The notes: generated from the letters alone by a model not told the origin. 41,765 nt of DNA from an uncultured Alistipes sp. (GCF_902388705.1 NZ_CABMQJ010000018.1:1-41765); one strand, 5' to 3'. Shown: positions 29,093 through 38,328, counted from the stretch's first letter. Numbers and translations are program-made.

Positions 29093-32000
29093 ATGCTGAA
29101 AAAGATACTCAAATATACGCTCCGCACGCTGCTGGTCATCGTCATCGTCCTGGTGCTCGTTCCCGCCCTGCTCTACATCCCTGCCGTACAAGACTATGTC
29201 CGGGGAAAGGCCGTCGGCTACGCGTCGCGGACACTCGGAATGGATTTGTCGATCGAACGCATCCGGCTCTCCTTCCCGCTGCGGCTTTCGGTAGACAACA
29301 CGCTGCTGGTCGACAGGGGCGACACGCTCCTTTCCTGCGGACGCCTCCGGCTGGATGCCGCCTTGTGGCCCCTGCTCCGCAAAGAGGTTGCAATCAGGAG
29401 TTTCGGGTTGGAAAAACTCGCGGCGCATTACAGGGATTCCGTTGCGGGCATGGAGCTGAAAGCCGTGGTCGGTTCGTTTTCACTGGACGACTGCAAGGTC
29501 GGGCTGTCCGCCAAGACGGCCGGCATCTCCCGTATCGCCCTGTCGGACGGGGATGTATTCCTGAAACTGACGCAAGCCGCCCCTGCCGAAAAGGCGGACA
29601 GCTCGGCCGCAGCCCTGCCGTGGCAGGTCGACATCCGAAAACTGACGGTCGGAAACCTCGCGTTCGGAATGCAGACGGCTCCCGTCGTATCCGGCCTCAC
29701 CGTACGGCTGCCCGACGGCGAGGTGGATGAATGCCGGGTAGCGCTCGGCAGCCGACAGGTATCCGTCAAAAGCATCCTGCTGAACCGGGGCGAATACGCC
29801 TACCGGACGGCTCCGGACGGAACCGAAAAAAAAGAACCGGCCGCCCCGGATGCCCCAACGCCGTCCGAGCCGTGGGTTGTGCGGATCGCGAGCCTCGTCC
29901 TGGCCGACAACGACCTCGAATACGGGACATCGGGACATCGGCCCGCCGCAGGATTCGACCCGGCATCCATCGCCCTCGCGTCGTTGGAGTTGGCCGTCGA
30001 TTCGCTCTATAACCGGGGCGGCGACATCGCATTGCAGCTTCGCCGGATGGCATTTACCGAGCGCAGCGGATTGGCGGTACGGGACGCGAGCGGAGGGTTC
30101 CGAATGGATTCCTCCGGCATTTCGCTGTCCGGGTTCACGCTCTCCACGCCGTCCTCGGGTTTGCAGGCCGACATTTCCGCCGGAGCCGGGATACTGCAAA
30201 TGAATCCGACGGCTCCGCTGAAAGCCGAACTCTCGGCGCGGCTGAATACGAAAGACATCAAACTTTTATATCCGGACAGGGTTCCCGCAGTGCTGGACAA
30301 CCGGATCGTCCGGCTGGAACTGACGGCGGCCGGCACCCTGAACGACATCGCCCGGGCAGGGCTGGACATCTCGTCGCCCGGACATATCGACATCGCGGTG
30401 AGCGCAAACGCGAAAAACGTGCTCACCCCCGACGAACTGGAAGCCGCGGCGCAGTTCGAGGGCGATTTCAGGGACTTGGAATTCCTGAAAGCCCTGCTGC
30501 CCGATTCGGCCCTGCGCCGGCGCGTGGCGATTCCCGAACGGCTCCTCCTGCGCGGCGCGGCAGACGCCGGGCAAGGGGTGTATTCGCTCGCTACGGCGCT
30601 GGAAGCCGACGGCGGCCGGCTCTCCGCGAACGGCCGGGTCGAGCCCGGCAAACAGGCCTACGACGCGACGCTCCGGTGCGACAGCCTTCCGCTGAACCGC
30701 TTTCTCCCGGCAGATTCGTTGGGCCTGCTGGATATGACACTGACGGCACGGGGCGCCGGGTTCGACCCGTTTTTACCGCAAACCCGGGCAGACCTCCGGC
30801 TGCAAATCGACCGTGCGGAGTACCTCGGCCACGACTTCGGCGGAATAGAACTGGCCGCCGGCCTCGAAAACCACCGTCTGTCCGGCCGTCTTTCCGACCG
30901 GGACGAGGCGCTCCGGTTGTCGCTGCTCATCTCCGGCCTGCTGACCGAACGGGAACAGCAGGCAGCCCTGTCGGGCAATGTCTTCAACTTCGACCTCGCC
31001 CGTATGGGAATCACCCCGGAAGAAATCGGCGGCTCGTTTACGCTGGAAGCTGCCGCCACCGCCTTCGACGCCGGCAGCTACACCGCCCGCATCGCACTGG
31101 ACAGCATCGAAATCCGGAACAGACACCGGACAGACCGCATTCGCCCGACGAGCGTGACATTCCACGCCGACAGGACTGCGACCCGGGCCGGACTGACCTC
31201 GGGCGACCTGTCGCTGTCGTTCTCCGCCCCGGAACCGCCCGACTCACTGGTTGCGTCCATGACCCGGAGCGCCGGCGTGCTGGCACAGCAGGTGCGCTCG
31301 CAAAACTTGGACATGGAGACGTTGAAACCCGCACTGCCCTGCTTCGGCCTGCAGGTTACGGCGGGGCGCAACAACATCCTGAATAGCTATTTGAAGAGCA
31401 AAAAAATCGCGTTCGACACCTTGCATATCGACGGCGTGAACTGCGACTCCCTGCCCCTGTCGCTTGGGATACGCACCGAGAGGCTGGCCTATGGAAACAT
31501 CGTACTCGACACCCTGACGGCCCGCCTGCGGCAAAAAGGGAGCCGGCTGGAATACGACCTGCGGATAGCGAACGCTCCCGGAAACCTGGACAATATCGCC
31601 GTCGCCGGGCTGTACGGCCATATCGTGGAAAATACCGCTGCGGTAACCCTCTACCAACAGAACCGCGCGGGACAGCAGGGATTCCGCTTCGGCCTGGATG
31701 CCGAGTGGAACGACAGCCTGATCCGGGCAAGCGTGACGCCGGCCGACCCGGTATTCGGGTTCGAGCATTGGGCGGTGAACCCCGGCAACTACCTCGTTTA
31801 CAGGTTCGACAAGGGGCCCCAGGCCGACCTCGACCTGACCCACGGCGAGCAGAAGTTCGCCGTCCATACGGTTTCAGATGAAGGTTCGTCCGGCGTGCGG
31901 CTCGACATCGCAGGGCTGAACATCGGTGCGATCCTGCAATTGCTGCCCTCGGCGCCGCCTGTGGGCGGCATATTGGGCGCGGGCGTGACGCTGGCCCGGA

Positions 32001-33802
32001 CAACGGACAGCCTGGCCGTCCGGGGCAATGTTTCGGTGGCAGGCCTGGCATACGACAAACAGCTTTTCGGGGACGTCGGCCTCGGGGTGCTTTACCAGCA
32101 GGGCCGGGAACAGCACGCCGCACTCCGGCTCGCCCTGGACGGGGCCGAGGTGCTCTCCGCACAGGGAGATTACCGGAAAGAGCGGGAAAGCCCGCTCGAC
32201 TTCACGGTAACGATTCCCGGCTTTCCGTTGCAAAAGGCCAATGTCTTTCTGCCTGCCGACCTGCTCCGCCTCTCCGGGAGCCTGCACGGACGGCTCCATG
32301 CGGGCGGTGCTCCCGACCGGCTGGAGCTGAACGGCGGCGTGCAGTTCGCACAGACAAACGTGCGCGTGCCGATGATCGGCACTTCGTTCCGCCTCTCGTC
32401 CGACACGATACGTATCGACAGGAGCCGGGTCGTGTTCGACCACTACGCGATTACGGCCCCGAACAAAAGCCCGCTGACAATCGACGGCAGCGTCGACCTC
32501 ACCGACTTCGGGAGGATATGGGCCGACATCGCGCTGCAGGCATCGGATTTCCAGTTCGTGAACGTGGCCCGCAAAGAGGGCACGGCCGTCTACGGGAAAG
32601 CCAGCCTCGATTTCGACGCCACGGCCAAAGGGCCCCTCGACCAGCTCGTCGTCCGCGGCAACGTCGCCCTGCTGGGCGGCACGGACATCAATTACGTCAT
32701 GCAGGACTCCCCGATGGACGTCAAGGAGCGTCCGCAGAATATCGTAACGTTCGTTTCGTTCCGGGACATGGATTCGCAGCAGGTGGCCGAAGCAGCCCCG
32801 GCGGTACGAATCGGCGGGATGGACGTGCTCCTGAATGTCGACATCAACAGCGACGTCAGGGCGGCCGTAGACCTCTCGGCGGACGGCAGCAACCGGATAG
32901 ACCTGCAGGGCGGGGGCAACCTGACCTACACGATGAATCCGCTGGGCGACGTCAGCCTGTCGGGGAAATACGTGCTTTCGGGCGGCACGGTGCGTTACAA
33001 CCCGCCCGTAATTTCGCAGAAGATATTCAAAATCACACCGGACAGCTACGTCGAGTGGGTCGGCAACATCGCCGATCCGGCGTTCAACATCACGGCCGTC
33101 GAAACCGTACGGGCCAGCGTCAGCGGGGACGGGCAGGACTCCCGCCCGGTGAATTTCGACATCTCCATCAACATCCGCAATACGCTGAACGACCTTGCCA
33201 TCAGCTTCGGCCTCTCGGCCCCCGAAGACCTCACGATGCAGAACCAGCTCAATTCGCTGACGGCCGAGCAGCGGGCCAACCAGGCGATGAACCTGTTGAT
33301 ATACAACACCTATACAGGGCCGGGCACGACCGCGAAAGTGAACTCCGAAAACCCGCTCAACTCGTTCATCCAGAAGGAGCTGAACCAGTGGGCGCAAAAC
33401 AACCTCAAAGGAATCGACCTCTCTTTCGGCATCGACTCCTACGGGGAAGACGATCCGCACGGACAGCGCACCGACTACTCCTACCGGCTCTCCAAAAGCC
33501 TGTTCAGCAACCGCGTGCGCGCCGTCATCGGCGGCAAGTTCAGCACCGACACCGACCCGTCGCAGAACCTGAAAGAGAACCTCATCGACGATATTTCGCT
33601 GGAATACATGCTGACCAAACGGGACAACATGTACCTCAAAGTGTTCCGCCACACCGGCTACGAAAGCATCCTCGAAGGCGAAATCACCGAAACAGGCGTG
33701 GGCTTCGTCATCCGGAAAAAGCTGTCGCGGCTGGGCGACCTGTTCAAACCGATGAGGCCGAAAGAAAAAAAACAGAAACGAAATGAGTCCGATGCGCATT
33801 AG
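29093..33802 (+). CDS. tamB: Translocation and assembly module protein TamB (DUF490)
   Basis: A 1569-residue envelope protein with one N-terminal membrane helix (about 8-28; TLRTLLVIVIVLVLVPALLY) and a very long periplasmic body of repeated short beta strands, the beta-helix groove of AsmA/TamB-like proteins. The C-terminal DUF490 region starts near residue 1110 (SLDFDATAKGPLDQLVVRGN, LQGGGNLTYTMNPLG, SYVEWVGNIADPAFNI) and runs to about 1530. Such proteins bridge inner and outer membranes and help lipid transport and outer-membrane protein assembly. I start at 29093 because it places the membrane helix at the N-terminus; an upstream in-frame ATG at 29012 adds 27 polar residues. The 3' end overlaps the TamA-like gene by 20 bases, so the pair is translationally coupled. 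Confidence 0.93.
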   Translation: MLKKILKYTLRTLLVIVIVLVLVPALLYIPAVQDYVRGKAVGYASRTLGMDLSIERIRLSFPLRLSVDNTLLVDRGDTLLSCGRLRLDAALWPLLRKEVAIRSFGLEKLAAHYRDSVAGMELKAVVGSFSLDDCKVGLSAKTAGISRIALSDGDVFLKLTQAAPAEKADSSAAALPWQVDIRKLTVGNLAFGMQTAPVVSGLTVRLPDGEVDECRVALGSRQVSVKSILLNRGEYAYRTAPDGTEKKEPAAPDAPTPSEPWVVRIASLVLADNDLEYGTSGHRPAAGFDPASIALASLELAVDSLYNRGGDIALQLRRMAFTERSGLAVRDASGGFRMDSSGISLSGFTLSTPSSGLQADISAGAGILQMNPTAPLKAELSARLNTKDIKLLYPDRVPAVLDNRIVRLELTAAGTLNDIARAGLDISSPGHIDIAVSANAKNVLTPDELEAAAQFEGDFRDLEFLKALLPDSALRRRVAIPERLLLRGAADAGQGVYSLATALEADGGRLSANGRVEPGKQAYDATLRCDSLPLNRFLPADSLGLLDMTLTARGAGFDPFLPQTRADLRLQIDRAEYLGHDFGGIELAAGLENHRLSGRLSDRDEALRLSLLISGLLTEREQQAALSGNVFNFDLARMGITPEEIGGSFTLEAAATAFDAGSYTARIALDSIEIRNRHRTDRIRPTSVTFHADRTATRAGLTSGDLSLSFSAPEPPDSLVASMTRSAGVLAQQVRSQNLDMETLKPALPCFGLQVTAGRNNILNSYLKSKKIAFDTLHIDGVNCDSLPLSLGIRTERLAYGNIVLDTLTARLRQKGSRLEYDLRIANAPGNLDNIAVAGLYGHIVENTAAVTLYQQNRAGQQGFRFGLDAEWNDSLIRASVTPADPVFGFEHWAVNPGNYLVYRFDKGPQADLDLTHGEQKFAVHTVSDEGSSGVRLDIAGLNIGAILQLLPSAPPVGGILGAGVTLARTTDSLAVRGNVSVAGLAYDKQLFGDVGLGVLYQQGREQHAALRLALDGAEVLSAQGDYRKERESPLDFTVTIPGFPLQKANVFLPADLLRLSGSLHGRLHAGGAPDRLELNGGVQFAQTNVRVPMIGTSFRLSSDTIRIDRSRVVFDHYAITAPNKSPLTIDGSVDLTDFGRIWADIALQASDFQFVNVARKEGTAVYGKASLDFDATAKGPLDQLVVRGNVALLGGTDINYVMQDSPMDVKERPQNIVTFVSFRDMDSQQVAEAAPAVRIGGMDVLLNVDINSDVRAAVDLSADGSNRIDLQGGGNLTYTMNPLGDVSLSGKYVLSGGTVRYNPPVISQKIFKITPDSYVEWVGNIADPAFNITAVETVRASVSGDGQDSRPVNFDISINIRNTLNDLAISFGLSAPEDLTMQNQLNSLTAEQRANQAMNLLIYNTYTGPGTTAKVNSENPLNSFIQKELNQWAQNNLKGIDLSFGIDSYGEDDPHGQRTDYSYRLSKSLFSNRVRAVIGGKFSTDTDPSQNLKENLIDDISLEYMLTKRDNMYLKVFRHTGYESILEGEITETGVGFVIRKKLSRLGDLFKPMRPKEKKQKRNESDAH

Positions 33803-36095
33803 AAACAGCTGTATACTCGTTTGCGCCGTGCTGCTCGCCGCAGCCTGCTCCACGACCCGCCGCCTGGGGTCGGACGAAGTCCTGTATACGGGGGTCAAAA
33901 AAATCCGCATCGAGCCGGATTCGGGCGTCGTGCTCTCCGCCGCCGCCGAGTCGGCCGTGAAGGAGCCGCTGTCGGTCGCCCCGAACAACCCGCTTTACAG
34001 CCCCTATATCCGCACCCCGCTGCCAATCGGCCTGTGGGCCTACAACTACCTCTACACGCCCAAAGAGCGGGGATTCAAATACTGGCTCTACAAACGGCTG
34101 GCCAAGCAGCCCGTGCTAATCTCACGGGTACAGCCCGGGCTGCGGACGAAAGTCGCCGAGCAGGTGCTCGAAAACTACGGCTATTTCGGCTCCCGGGCCG
34201 ACGACTCGCTGCGCTACCGCAAGCACGGCCGCAAAGCGAAAGTGTACTACACGCTCCGCATCGCACCGCCCCATTACTATGCGGACATCTCCTACCCGGA
34301 TGTGAGCGGAGGCCTGAAACCCCTGATTGACAGTATGTATGCGACATCCCTGCTGCGCACCGGAGCGCAGTATAACCTGGACACGCTTACGCTCGAGCGC
34401 AAACGCATATCCCAGCTCCTGCGCAACCGGGGATATTACTACTTCCGGCCGGAATACATGGAATACCTCGCCGACACCACCGCGGCCCGGCGGCAGGTCG
34501 CCCTGCGGCTGAACCTCAAACAGAACATCCCGGAAGTGGCCCTCAAACCCTACCGGGTGGGCGATATTACGGTACACCTGACGAACATCAAACCCGGCCC
34601 CATCGATACGCTGCGCCTGGGCGAAATGAAAGTCACGGCCCAGAAGCCGATGAAAATCCGGCCGAAAGTACTGGCCCGGGCGCTTTCGCTCGAGCCGGGA
34701 CAGCTCTTTACTGTCGATGCCCAGACCCGGACGCAGACCAACCTCAACAAACTGGGGATTTTCCGCTCCGTCAATTTGAGCGTCACGCCGCTCGACTCCC
34801 TGCGGGGCACCGACACGCTCGACGTGGTAATCGACGCGCAGTTCGACTATCCGCTGGAAGCCGCCCTCGAAACGGACGTAACCTCCAAATCGAACAGCTT
34901 CATAGGCCCGGGCATAACGTTCAAGGTCAGCAACAACAACCTGTTCCGGGGCGGCGAAGTCCTCGCCGTCAAGCTGAACGGCTCCTACGAATGGCAGACG
35001 GGCAACAAAAACTCCGGAGGGCGCTCATCGCGGCTCAACTCCTACGAACTGGGGCTGAACGCCACCCTCAACATCCCGAGGCTGCTGCTGCCCTCGTCCA
35101 TGACGCGCCGGCTGAAATACCCGGGCAGCACCTCGTTCCAGCTGGGCGTAGACCTGATGAACCGCCCCGCCTTCTTCCGGCTGATCGCATTCAGCGGTTC
35201 AGCGGGTTACAACTTCCAGACCTCGCCGTACAGCCGCCATACGCTGACCGTATTCAGGCTCACCTACAACAAACTGCTGCATACGACCGAGGCGTTCGAC
35301 AAGACGATGGACCAGAACCCGGCTATCGCCATGAGCTTCCGCAACCAGTTCGTGCCGTCGATCAACTATACGTATACCTTCGACAAAACATACGGTGCGA
35401 CCGCGAACCGCCGTTTCTACTGGCAGAACAGCGTAACCTCGGCCGGCAATATCCTCTCGGGCATACTGGCCGCCTTCGGGGAAAAACAACCGCAGCGACT
35501 CTTCGGGAACCTCTTCTCGCAGTTCGTCAAGAACGTGAGCGAAGTGAAATTCTACCACCGCATCGGGCGCAGGAACAACTGGCTGGCGACCCGTCTGCTC
35601 GTGGGCATAGGATATGCCTACGGCAATTCCTCGGTCATGCCTTACAGCGAGCAGTTCTACATCGGAGGGGCCAACAGCATCCGGGCCTTTACCATCCGGT
35701 CGCTGGGGCCCGGAAGCTACCGTCCGCCCGCCGGCGACCGTAACGGATACCTGGACCAGACCGGCGATTTCAAACTGGAGGCCAACGTCGAATACCGGTT
35801 CGGAATCATGGGACGGCTCAACGGCGCCGTTTTCCTCGACGCAGGCAATATCTGGCTGCTGAAAAACGACCCCAAGCGCCCCGGAGCGGAGCTGACATGG
35901 AAAGGATTTGCCAAAGAAATCGCACTGGGAACGGGATTCGGCCTGCGCTACGACATCAGCTACCTGGTTATCCGCGCCGACCTCGGAATCGGAATCCACA
36001 CGCCTTACCCGAACCCCGATAAAAAAGGCTACTACAACATTCCGAGCTTCAAGGACGGGCTCGGTTTCCACCTGGCCATCGGTTACCCCTTTTAA
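33783..36095 (+). CDS. tamL: TamL: TamA-family (Omp85) outer-membrane lipoprotein
   Basis: A 770-residue Omp85-family protein and the natural partner of TamB. Unlike proteobacterial TamA it has a lipoprotein signal (LLAAACS, Cys22), the feature known as TamL in Bacteroidota. POTRA-like repeats precede the barrel (about 40-330; PKVLARALSLEPGQLFTVDA, TQTNLNKLGIFRSVNLSV). The 16-strand barrel spans about 350-770 and ends in Phe. The conserved L6 loop motif is IGGANSIRAF (Arg634), corresponding to the VRGF/Y motif of the superfamily. The start overlaps the tamB stop by 20 bases; an ATG three codons later (33792) is possible. A role in outer-membrane protein or lipid assembly is known for the family. 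Confidence 0.93.
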   Translation: MSPMRIRNSCILVCAVLLAAACSTTRRLGSDEVLYTGVKKIRIEPDSGVVLSAAAESAVKEPLSVAPNNPLYSPYIRTPLPIGLWAYNYLYTPKERGFKYWLYKRLAKQPVLISRVQPGLRTKVAEQVLENYGYFGSRADDSLRYRKHGRKAKVYYTLRIAPPHYYADISYPDVSGGLKPLIDSMYATSLLRTGAQYNLDTLTLERKRISQLLRNRGYYYFRPEYMEYLADTTAARRQVALRLNLKQNIPEVALKPYRVGDITVHLTNIKPGPIDTLRLGEMKVTAQKPMKIRPKVLARALSLEPGQLFTVDAQTRTQTNLNKLGIFRSVNLSVTPLDSLRGTDTLDVVIDAQFDYPLEAALETDVTSKSNSFIGPGITFKVSNNNLFRGGEVLAVKLNGSYEWQTGNKNSGGRSSRLNSYELGLNATLNIPRLLLPSSMTRRLKYPGSTSFQLGVDLMNRPAFFRLIAFSGSAGYNFQTSPYSRHTLTVFRLTYNKLLHTTEAFDKTMDQNPAIAMSFRNQFVPSINYTYTFDKTYGATANRRFYWQNSVTSAGNILSGILAAFGEKQPQRLFGNLFSQFVKNVSEVKFYHRIGRRNNWLATRLLVGIGYAYGNSSVMPYSEQFYIGGANSIRAFTIRSLGPGSYRPPAGDRNGYLDQTGDFKLEANVEYRFGIMGRLNGAVFLDAGNIWLLKNDPKRPGAELTWKGFAKEIALGTGFGLRYDISYLVIRADLGIGIHTPYPNPDKKGYYNIPSFKDGLGFHLAIGYPF

Positions 36096-36171
36096 ACCGA
36101 CGGGCGGCTGCCCGGCATTCCATAATACACTCAAAACCGCCCCGTTACAGTTGATAATCCACAATATTACA

Positions 36172-36179
36172 TATCTTTG
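36172..36179 (+). promoter_or_regulatory. Promoter -7 element of a candidate small RNA
   Basis: TATCTTTG, a full match to TAnnTTTG, with GTTG (36150-36153) 18 bases upstream as a weak -33. It is followed by no open frame but by structured sequence and a terminator. Confidence 0.55.
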
Positions 36180-36184
36180 CACTA

Positions 36185-36350
36185 CCGGGCAGGCTCTTTC
36201 CGACACGATTGCGGATTCAGGCCTTTTACGACCCGGCATCCGGCCGGCCGGTAATTAACGAAGTGATTGGATATGCAAAGACCGGAGAATGCCATCCTCT
36301 GGTTTTCCCCGCAGCGAAAGGTCGCACAAATCGATGTGCGGCTTTTTTTT
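36185..36350 (+). ncRNA. Candidate structured small RNA, about 165 nt
   Basis: A gene-free stretch bounded by a consensus -7 element and an intrinsic terminator (GTCGCACA / TGTGCGGC, loop aatcga, eight T; 36321-36350). Internal pairing is evident: ACCGGAG / CTCTGGT around a 9-base loop (about 36284-36306), ttgcgg near the 5' side with ccgcag near the 3' side, and a CCGGCCGGCCGG palindrome. The 85-codon frame crossing it is not protein-like. The size, the long-range pairing and the own promoter would fit 6S RNA or an unrelated trans-acting sRNA. It is not SRP RNA, because the conserved tetraloop region is missing. An attenuator for the downstream gene is possible but that gene has its own promoter candidate. 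Confidence 0.5.
36321..36350 (+). terminator. Terminator of the candidate small RNA
   Basis: An 8-bp stem with one G-T pair (36321-36328 with 36335-36342), a 6-base loop, and eight T. Confidence 0.85.
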
Positions 36351-36498
36351 GTCCGCATCCTTAATCACAGCACACAATCAACTGCCTATCAACATATTAA
36401 ATCACAAAACAAAGCTTTCAAAAAGGCATTCGGATACAATATCGCATACTATTTCACCAACATTCCCTTTAATAAAAACCCCAAAGTATGGGGTTCCG

Positions 36499-36530
36499 GT
36501 TGTCGGCACGGTTTTCTTTTCTGACCTTTG
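36499..36530 (+). promoter_or_regulatory. Candidate promoter of the 36693 gene
   Basis: GTTG (36499-36502), a 20-base spacer, GACCTTTG (36523-36530), one mismatch from TAnnTTTG. A small hairpin AACCCC / GGGGTT (36477-36495) lies just upstream. The stretch 36351-36476 is AT-rich and holds nothing else I can support. Confidence 0.4.
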
Positions 36531-36532
36531 TA

Positions 36533-36664
36533 ATGACTACCCCATTAACTATGAAGACCCGACAACCCGGACAGCTCCTGCCCGTTCGCGACATCCCCGG
36601 ACTGCTGCATGCTGCGGAGACGAACACCGCCCGCCCCTGCACAGCAGAACCGCATGTCCGGTAA
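36533..36664 (+). CDS. Possible 43-residue leader peptide
   Basis: An open frame that begins 2 bases after the candidate -7 element, so it could only be translated from a nearly leaderless message, and ends 28 bases before the next gene. The product (MTTPLTMKTRQPGQLLPVRD and 23 more) is basic, with no signal or membrane segment, and contains 2 Met near the start. I cannot tell it from chance; it is listed because it fills the leader of the following gene exactly. Confidence 0.2.
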   Translation: MTTPLTMKTRQPGQLLPVRDIPGLLHAAETNTARPCTAEPHVR

Positions 36665-36692
36665 TGTCACCGGCCATCCAAAACCATCGTAC

Positions 36693-37094
36693 ATGTACAA
36701 CTCCTCAAACTTCAAACAGCGCATCCTGATTGCACGGATTCTTGACGCATTCTTTTTCGAGCCGGGAAATATAAAACGCTGTCACAAGAAAGCCCACAAA
36801 CTTTTCAACAAATACATTCTGGGCGTCAAGTACGACACCTACCTGACCTATCTCGACAAGGACAAATACGACCTTACGGGAGTGAGCATCCCCTACCGTC
36901 TCTATACCGCCCTGCGCCATATGGCGGCGATAGCCGCCGCATTGGAACGCTCGGAACCGCAGCAACAGGAGCACAAGGTGTTCCGGGCCGAAGACGTCGA
37001 CAAAATCCGCCCGTTGACGCGCGAGGAGATCGACGAAGCGGAAGCCCGGTTCCGGGAAACGACCCCCGCAGCAAAAGAACCGCCCGAACAATAA
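36693..37094 (+). CDS. Conserved-looking cytoplasmic protein, function unknown
   Basis: A 133-residue protein without signal peptide or membrane segment. The N-terminal 85 residues (QRILIARILDAFFFEPGN, IKRCHKKAHKLFNKYILG, YDTYLTYLDKDKYDLTG, IPYRLYTALRHMAAIAAALE) are helix-rich and well packed with aromatics. The C-terminal 45 are charged (TREEIDEAEARFRE) and end in a Pro/Lys/Glu tail, probably disordered. I chose the ATG at 36693; upstream in-frame ATGs at 36609 and 36654 add residues of unlike composition. I recognise no family. It is a single gene between the candidate small RNA and the tRNA-Ser promoter. Confidence 0.6.
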   Translation: MYNSSNFKQRILIARILDAFFFEPGNIKRCHKKAHKLFNKYILGVKYDTYLTYLDKDKYDLTGVSIPYRLYTALRHMAAIAAALERSEPQQQEHKVFRAEDVDKIRPLTREEIDEAEARFRETTPAAKEPPEQ

Positions 37095-37133
37095 TCGCCG
37101 GCGGCAGTTTCCCGACGGATAAAAAAGGCAATT

Positions 37134-37166
37134 TTTGGTAAAATCTGAAAATAATTATTACCTTTG
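37134..37166 (+). promoter_or_regulatory. tRNA-Ser(GGA) promoter
   Basis: TTTG (37134-37137), a 21-base spacer, TACCTTTG (37159-37166): both elements match the Bacteroidales vegetative consensus. The tRNA begins 11 bases downstream. Confidence 0.75.
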
Positions 37167-37176
37167 CGAACCGAAA

Positions 37177-37267
37177 GGAGAGATGCAGGAGTGGTTGAAC
37201 TGGCCCGCCTGGAAAGCGAGTAAACCCCTAAAGGGTTTCAGGGGTTCGAATCCCCTTCTCTCCGCCA
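37177..37267 (+). tRNA. tRNA-Ser (anticodon GGA)
   Basis: A class II tRNA of 91 bases with encoded CCA. The acceptor stem GGAGAGA / TCTCTCC is identical to that of the CGA isoacceptor in this window. The anticodon loop CTGGAAA gives anticodon GGA, reading UCC and UCU. The anticodon stem has one C-A mismatch (CCCGC with GCGAG). The long variable arm AACCCCTAAAGGGTTT and the T arm with GGTTCGAATCC are present. It is a single-gene unit with its own promoter and terminator. Confidence 0.95.
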
Positions 37268-37293
37268 GGGCGATTCGGAGAATCGACAAAAGC

Positions 37294-37333
37294 ACACCCG
37301 GTCTGCGACAAGCGCACGACCGGGTGTTTTATT
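37294..37333 (+). terminator. Terminator of tRNA-Ser(GGA)
   Basis: A 10-bp perfect stem ACACCCGGTC / GACCGGGTGT (37294-37303 with 37318-37327), a 14-base loop, and a T-rich tail TTTTATT. Confidence 0.85.
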
Positions 37334-37408
37334 ATCGGATACAGCCCCGCGGCAAAAAACCGGGCCCTCTTCCCCAACGGGGATAAAAAACCGTCCGGAG
37401 GCAGTGCC

Positions 37409-38020
37409 CTACCGGATAAAATGTGTCCAAAGCCGCTCTTCGGACGCGGGAGCCAGCGCAGGGCCGACGCCGGCTTTCAGCAGGCGCGCCATGTTACGAC
37501 CCAGCACCCGCATCGTTTGCAGCCCCTCGGCATCTTCGCGCGCCTCGCCCGGCACCCGTCCGTGGACGCTGTTCCAGTACTGGGAAGAAACGACGGGCAT
37601 ATTCGAAATCGTAAAATACTTGTTCAGGCGGTCGAACGTTGCGCTCGCCCCGCCCCGGCGGCATACGGCTACGGCCGCAGCGGGTTTGTAGGCGAGGTAT
37701 TCGCCGCAGGAGTAGAACACCCGGTCGAGCAGGGCGCACAGCGAGCCGTTGGGCCCGGCATAGTAGACCGGCGACCCGACGACGAGGCCGTCGACCCCGG
37801 CGAGTTTCTCCCGCACGACCGTATAGGGTGCGTCCGAAAAGACACAGTGTCCCAGTTCCGCGCACTTCCCGCAGGCGATGCATCCCTGCACGGCTTTGGT
37901 TCCGATATGAACGATTTCGGCCTGCACGCCCTCCGATTCCAGGGCGCGTGCCACTTCGGAAAGGGCGATAAAGGTGTTTCCCTCCCGATGGGGACTTCCG
38001 TTGATAAGCAGTACTTTCAT
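37409..38020 (-). CDS. Flavodoxin-fold NAD(P)H oxidoreductase, Isf-like Cys motif
   Basis: A 203-residue cytoplasmic flavoprotein. The N-terminus MKVLLINGSPHREGNT is the FMN-phosphate loop of the NADPH-dependent FMN reductase family, and GSPVYYAGPNGSL (82-94) is the second FMN-contact loop. Cys47-x2-Cys50-x2-Cys53-x5-Cys59 is the compact Cys motif of archaeal/anaerobe iron-sulfur flavoproteins (Isf), which hold a 4Fe-4S cluster beside FMN and pass electrons, for example to oxygen or peroxide. I infer an Isf-like redox or oxygen-defence protein. It is monocistronic, with a TATCTTTG promoter element upstream. Plain flavin reductases without cluster binding are the alternative, but they rarely keep all four Cys. 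Confidence 0.88.
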   Translation of the reverse strand: MKVLLINGSPHREGNTFIALSEVARALESEGVQAEIVHIGTKAVQGCIACGKCAELGHCVFSDAPYTVVREKLAGVDGLVVGSPVYYAGPNGSLCALLDRVFYSCGEYLAYKPAAAVAVCRRGGASATFDRLNKYFTISNMPVVSSQYWNSVHGRVPGEAREDAEGLQTMRVLGRNMARLLKAGVGPALAPASEERLWTHFIR

Positions 38021-38049
38021 AGTCGTATAGTCGTAATGTTTGGTGCCTG

Positions 38050-38057
38050 CAAAGATA
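38050..38057 (-). promoter_or_regulatory. Promoter -7 element of the flavoprotein gene
   Basis: TATCTTTG on the minus strand, full match to TAnnTTTG, 30 bases before the ATG. The remainder of the gap up to 38328 holds no gene or motif I can support. Confidence 0.55.
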
Positions 38058-38328
38058 CGGTTTTTTCCGAATAGCCTGTCTGCAAACCGGCGCTACAAGC
38101 ACTCGTTTACCACTTGCCGCAAACGCCCGCCGCAACGAAAAACAAGATCCGGCAAATTTCATACCCGGCGGCAATCGTTTTCCGGCTTCGCATCGTCGCC
38201 TGCCGGCCGAGAAGCAGGGTCCGACAGAACCGGGCCGGCGGAGTTTTCCGCACGGAGCACTCCATCAGGCGCCGTCCCGGAAAGCTGCTCCCGCAAAGAG
38301 GCTCCGCCGCCGGAAAAGGGAGCTGCGC

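Noticed and set aside
36101..36114. Terminator after tamL (CGGGC / GCCCG)
   Set aside because: Only 5 bp of stem and no T run; too weak to claim.
36267..36524. An 85-codon frame across the small RNA candidate
   Set aside because: It reads through a terminator and a hairpin and shows no protein-like pattern.
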